Assembly (NCBI GenBank): GCA_049680625.1
Contig: JBAUID010000121.1
Location: 1 to 7,713 of the forward strand
Length of the DNA: 7,713 bases
DNA from: JAUIAI01 sp049680625
GTDB taxonomy: Bacteria; Pseudomonadota; Gammaproteobacteria; Burkholderiales; Burkholderiaceae_E
Reading direction: 5' to 3'
In this document: positions 5,791 through 7,713 of the stretch, one piece after another
How positions within the stretch are numbered: position 1 is the first letter of the stretch
Layout: each line of letters starts with the position of its first letter
Notes under the pieces: generated by a model
What the model was told of the DNA's origin: nothing
The model's database searches: none
Seen by the model: the letters and a program-made list of their open reading frames with translations, nothing else
Translations under genes and position numbers: made by a program

Positions 5791-6663
5791 ATGGATTGCA
5801 CGCTCGATATTTTTTTCCTTGAAGCCGTTCTCAACGGCTTGTTGCTAGCCGGGTTGCTGGCGCTGCTTGCGCTGGGGCTGAACTTGATTTTTGGCGTCAT
5901 TGACGTGGTCTGGATCTGCTATGCCGAGCTGGTGATGGTTGGCATGTACGGCGTCTTTTATTCGCATACCACGCTTGGGCTTCCGTTGGCCCTGGCATTC
6001 GTGTTTGGCATCGCAATAGTTGCACTCGCCGGCGTCATTTTGCACGTGCTGGTGATCCGGCCGGTGCTCGATACACCGCCGATTAACCAGTTGCTCGTTA
6101 CCGGAGGCGTGTTGTTCCTGCTGCAAGCCCTTGCCACGATGGCCTTCGGCATCGAGTTCAAGAATCTGGGCATCGACATGGGTTCACTGTCGGTTGGCGA
6201 CATGTTTTTTTCATGGAAACGTATTGCAACATTCGGTGTGTCGCTGGTCGCCATGGTCTTGCTGTGGTTGTTCTTGCGGCGCACTTATATCGGCACAGCG
6301 ATTCGCGCAATTAGTCAGGATCGCCAGATCATGCCGTTGATGGGTGTCGACAGCAAGAAAGTCTACCTGGCAACCTCGGCGATCGGCGGTGGCCTGGCCG
6401 GTTTAGCTGCCTGCCTGATGGTTTTGCAGTACGACATTTACCCACAGATCGGCCTGCAGTTCGGCCCGCTGATTTTCATGATCTGCGTACTCGGCGGGCT
6501 GGGTAATATGGTGGGTGGTTTCATCGCCGCTTTCATCATCGCCCAGTTCATTGCCGTTGGCGGATCCTGTTTTGCCACCGAATGGGGTTACGCAGTTGCC
6601 TTCCTGTTCTTTATGATCATGATGTTCATTCGGCCGCAGGGTCTGTTCGGAGACCGGGCATGA
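5791..6663 (+). CDS. LivH-like ABC transporter permease
   Basis: This is a 290-residue inner-membrane permease (BPD_transp_2 family) that forms half of the channel. About eight hydrophobic segments are visible, for example 13-35, 62-90, 100-120, 145-163, 192-213 and 224-257. The cytoplasmic coupling loop that docks on the ATPases reads A-I-R-A-I-S-Q-D then L-M-G-V-D (170-187), as expected. The end R-P-Q-G-L-F-G is a family hallmark. Unusual is the first-half motif: LivH proteins normally have I-N-x-A-H-G near residue 40, here replaced by I-D-V-V-W-I-C-Y-A-E-L (37-47). The ribosome site AAGGG (5781-5785) lies five bases before ATG. It follows LivF by 25 bases, the widest gap in the operon, and its stop overlaps the next start. 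Confidence 0.93.
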   Translation: MDCTLDIFFLEAVLNGLLLAGLLALLALGLNLIFGVIDVVWICYAELVMVGMYGVFYSHTTLGLPLALAFVFGIAIVALAGVILHVLVIRPVLDTPPINQLLVTGGVLFLLQALATMAFGIEFKNLGIDMGSLSVGDMFFSWKRIATFGVSLVAMVLLWLFLRRTYIGTAIRAISQDRQIMPLMGVDSKKVYLATSAIGGGLAGLAACLMVLQYDIYPQIGLQFGPLIFMICVLGGLGNMVGGFIAAFIIAQFIAVGGSCFATEWGYAVAFLFFMIMMFIRPQGLFGDRA

Positions 6664-7697
6664 CGACCCGCCTGCGACCTGGCTACATCGCCGGTCTGAT
6701 CCTGATGATCGCTTTTCCGTTCATCCTGCAGGCTGTGGTACCCGATTCCACCAAATACTACCTGCACCTGGCGATCCAGATCCTGCTGTGGGCGTTTATT
6801 TATACCGGATGGTCGTTGATGGGCCGCTTCGGCCTGGTTTCCCTGGGGCACGCAGCCTTTGTTGGCATCGGCGCCTATGTCACCGTGATGCTGTGGAACT
6901 TCGTCGGCCTGACCCCGTTGCTGGGCATCCCGATCGCTGTGTTTTGCGCGGTTATCTTGAGCCAGCTGGTCGGTTATCCGTGCTTTTTGCAGAAAATTCG
7001 CGGGCACTACTTCGCATTGCTGACCCTGGCAATGACAGAATTTGTCCGCCTGGTCATTGTCGGGTTGCGCGATTACACCGGTGGTTCGCTGGGCACACAA
7101 CCCCAACGTTATGGTGACGGCATTTCTCTGTATGCCGTACAGTTCGAACCCGACCGCATGTTGTCGTATTTCATTGCGCTGACAGTCTGGGTGATCGGTT
7201 TGCTCATCTGGGTGAAAGTGGATCGCAGCATGGAACGTTATGCCCTGGATGCCGCCAGCCAGGACGAAGAAGCGGCCGCCTCGGTTGGCATTAACGTCAC
7301 TCGTGAAAAACTGAAAATTAGCGCGATTTCAGCTGGTATGTGCGCGTTCGGGGGCGCGATTTACGGCCAGTACCAGATGTATATCGGGCCGGACACCGTT
7401 GCCGGGCTGGCAATTTCGCTCAATATCGTGTTTGCGGTTATTGCCGGTGGTATCTGGGTCATGCTGGGTCCGACCCTGGGTGCAGTCATTACCCTGATGC
7501 TTGCCGAGGTCTTGCGGGTTGGCATTCAGTCCAGCGATGCGCTTAAGGGCTGGCTCGGTTCGGGCGCGTTGACACTGGACACAGCGATCTACGGCCTGCT
7601 GCTAATCCTGTTTATTATTTACATGCCGAAGGGCATCCTGGGCACCGCCAGTGACTGGTGGGCGAAGCGTAGTAAGGGCAGGGCAGAAAACCAATGA
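6660..7697 (+). CDS. LivM-like ABC transporter permease
   Basis: This is a 345-residue inner-membrane permease, partner of the LivH-like protein. The N-terminal half has the canonical G-R-F-G-L-V-S-L-G-H-A-A-F-V-G-I-G-A-Y (55-73). The motif R-G-H-Y-F-A-L-L-T-L-A (114-124) and T-G-G-S-L-G (140-145) follow the family pattern. The coupling loop is A-L-D-A-A-S-Q-D-E-E-A-A-A-S-V-G-I-N-V-T (195-214). The end shows Y-M-P-K-G-I-L-G (321-328) and a short charged cytoplasmic tail. Many hydrophobic segments are visible. The start ATG 6660 overlaps the LivH stop as ATGA, with GGAGA at 6649-6653 inside livH. The in-frame extension back to 6582 is a reading over the LivH gene and was rejected. Translational coupling with LivH is likely. 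Confidence 0.94.
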   Translation: MTTRLRPGYIAGLILMIAFPFILQAVVPDSTKYYLHLAIQILLWAFIYTGWSLMGRFGLVSLGHAAFVGIGAYVTVMLWNFVGLTPLLGIPIAVFCAVILSQLVGYPCFLQKIRGHYFALLTLAMTEFVRLVIVGLRDYTGGSLGTQPQRYGDGISLYAVQFEPDRMLSYFIALTVWVIGLLIWVKVDRSMERYALDAASQDEEAAASVGINVTREKLKISAISAGMCAFGGAIYGQYQMYIGPDTVAGLAISLNIVFAVIAGGIWVMLGPTLGAVITLMLAEVLRVGIQSSDALKGWLGSGALTLDTAIYGLLLILFIIYMPKGILGTASDWWAKRSKGRAENQ

Positions 7698-7713
7698 GCA
7701 CCAGCGAGATCTT
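7694..7713 (+). CDS. Start of the next operon gene (cut by window edge)
   Basis: ATG at 7694 overlaps the LivM stop as ATGA and continues M-S-T-S-E-I before the window ends. An AGGG-containing stretch lies upstream. The same overlap pattern joins LivH and LivM, which supports a real co-translated gene. Six residues allow no functional call; a catabolic enzyme for the imported solute is a reasonable guess from operon logic only. Confidence 0.5.

Overview
The window looks like a chromosomal segment of a Gram-negative proteobacterium. The supporting signs are an entericidin-type outer-membrane lipoprotein, a periplasmic substrate-binding protein with a Sec signal peptide, good AGGAG-like ribosome sites and moderately GC-rich coding DNA. 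I lean towards beta- or gammaproteobacteria but cannot fix the genus.

The left part (1-3000) is loose and partly decayed. A 45-residue entericidin-like lipoprotein is on the minus strand (17-154). A gene-poor stretch of about 400 bases follows, rich in inverted repeats, including a perfect 10-bp one at 284-318. At 569-1218 is what appears to be a disabled exported protein: a signal peptide in one frame, then the tail of one beta-sandwich (carbohydrate-binding-like) module and a second complete-looking module in another frame. It ends tail-to-tail, with a 4-base overlap, against an intact minus-strand D-2-hydroxyacid dehydrogenase of the glyoxylate/hydroxypyruvate reductase type (1215-2156, TTG start). 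To its right lie the C-terminal remains of a NodU/CmcH-family carbamoyltransferase (minus strand, about 2211-2658, frameshifted and internally deleted). These abut a plus-strand fragment that looks like the C-terminal catalytic block of an SGNH/GDSL hydrolase (about 2653-2778). The relics suggest a former cell-surface or exopolysaccharide locus that has been rearranged and is being lost.

The right part (3021-7713) is a tight, intact plus-strand operon for a branched-chain/hydrophobic amino acid type (HAAT, Liv-like) ABC importer. The order is substrate-binding protein (3021-4313), LivG-like ATPase (4319-5053), LivF-like ATPase (5061-5765), LivH-like permease (5791-6663), LivM-like permease (6660-7697), then the first codons of another gene (7694 onward). 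Gaps are 5, 7 and 25 bases, followed by two 4-base ATGA overlaps, so the set is very likely co-transcribed and partly translationally coupled. The binding protein would capture a small solute in the periplasm, the two permeases form the channel, and the two ATPases drive import. The substrate cannot be read from the sequence. The next gene, cut by the window edge, probably bears on the same pathway.

I found no clear new system, CRISPR array, RNA gene or mobile element. The points most worth a second look are the double relic junction near 2655, the unusual ATPase signature in the LivG-like subunit, the altered first-half motif in the LivH-like permease, and the unexplained structured DNA at 284-518.
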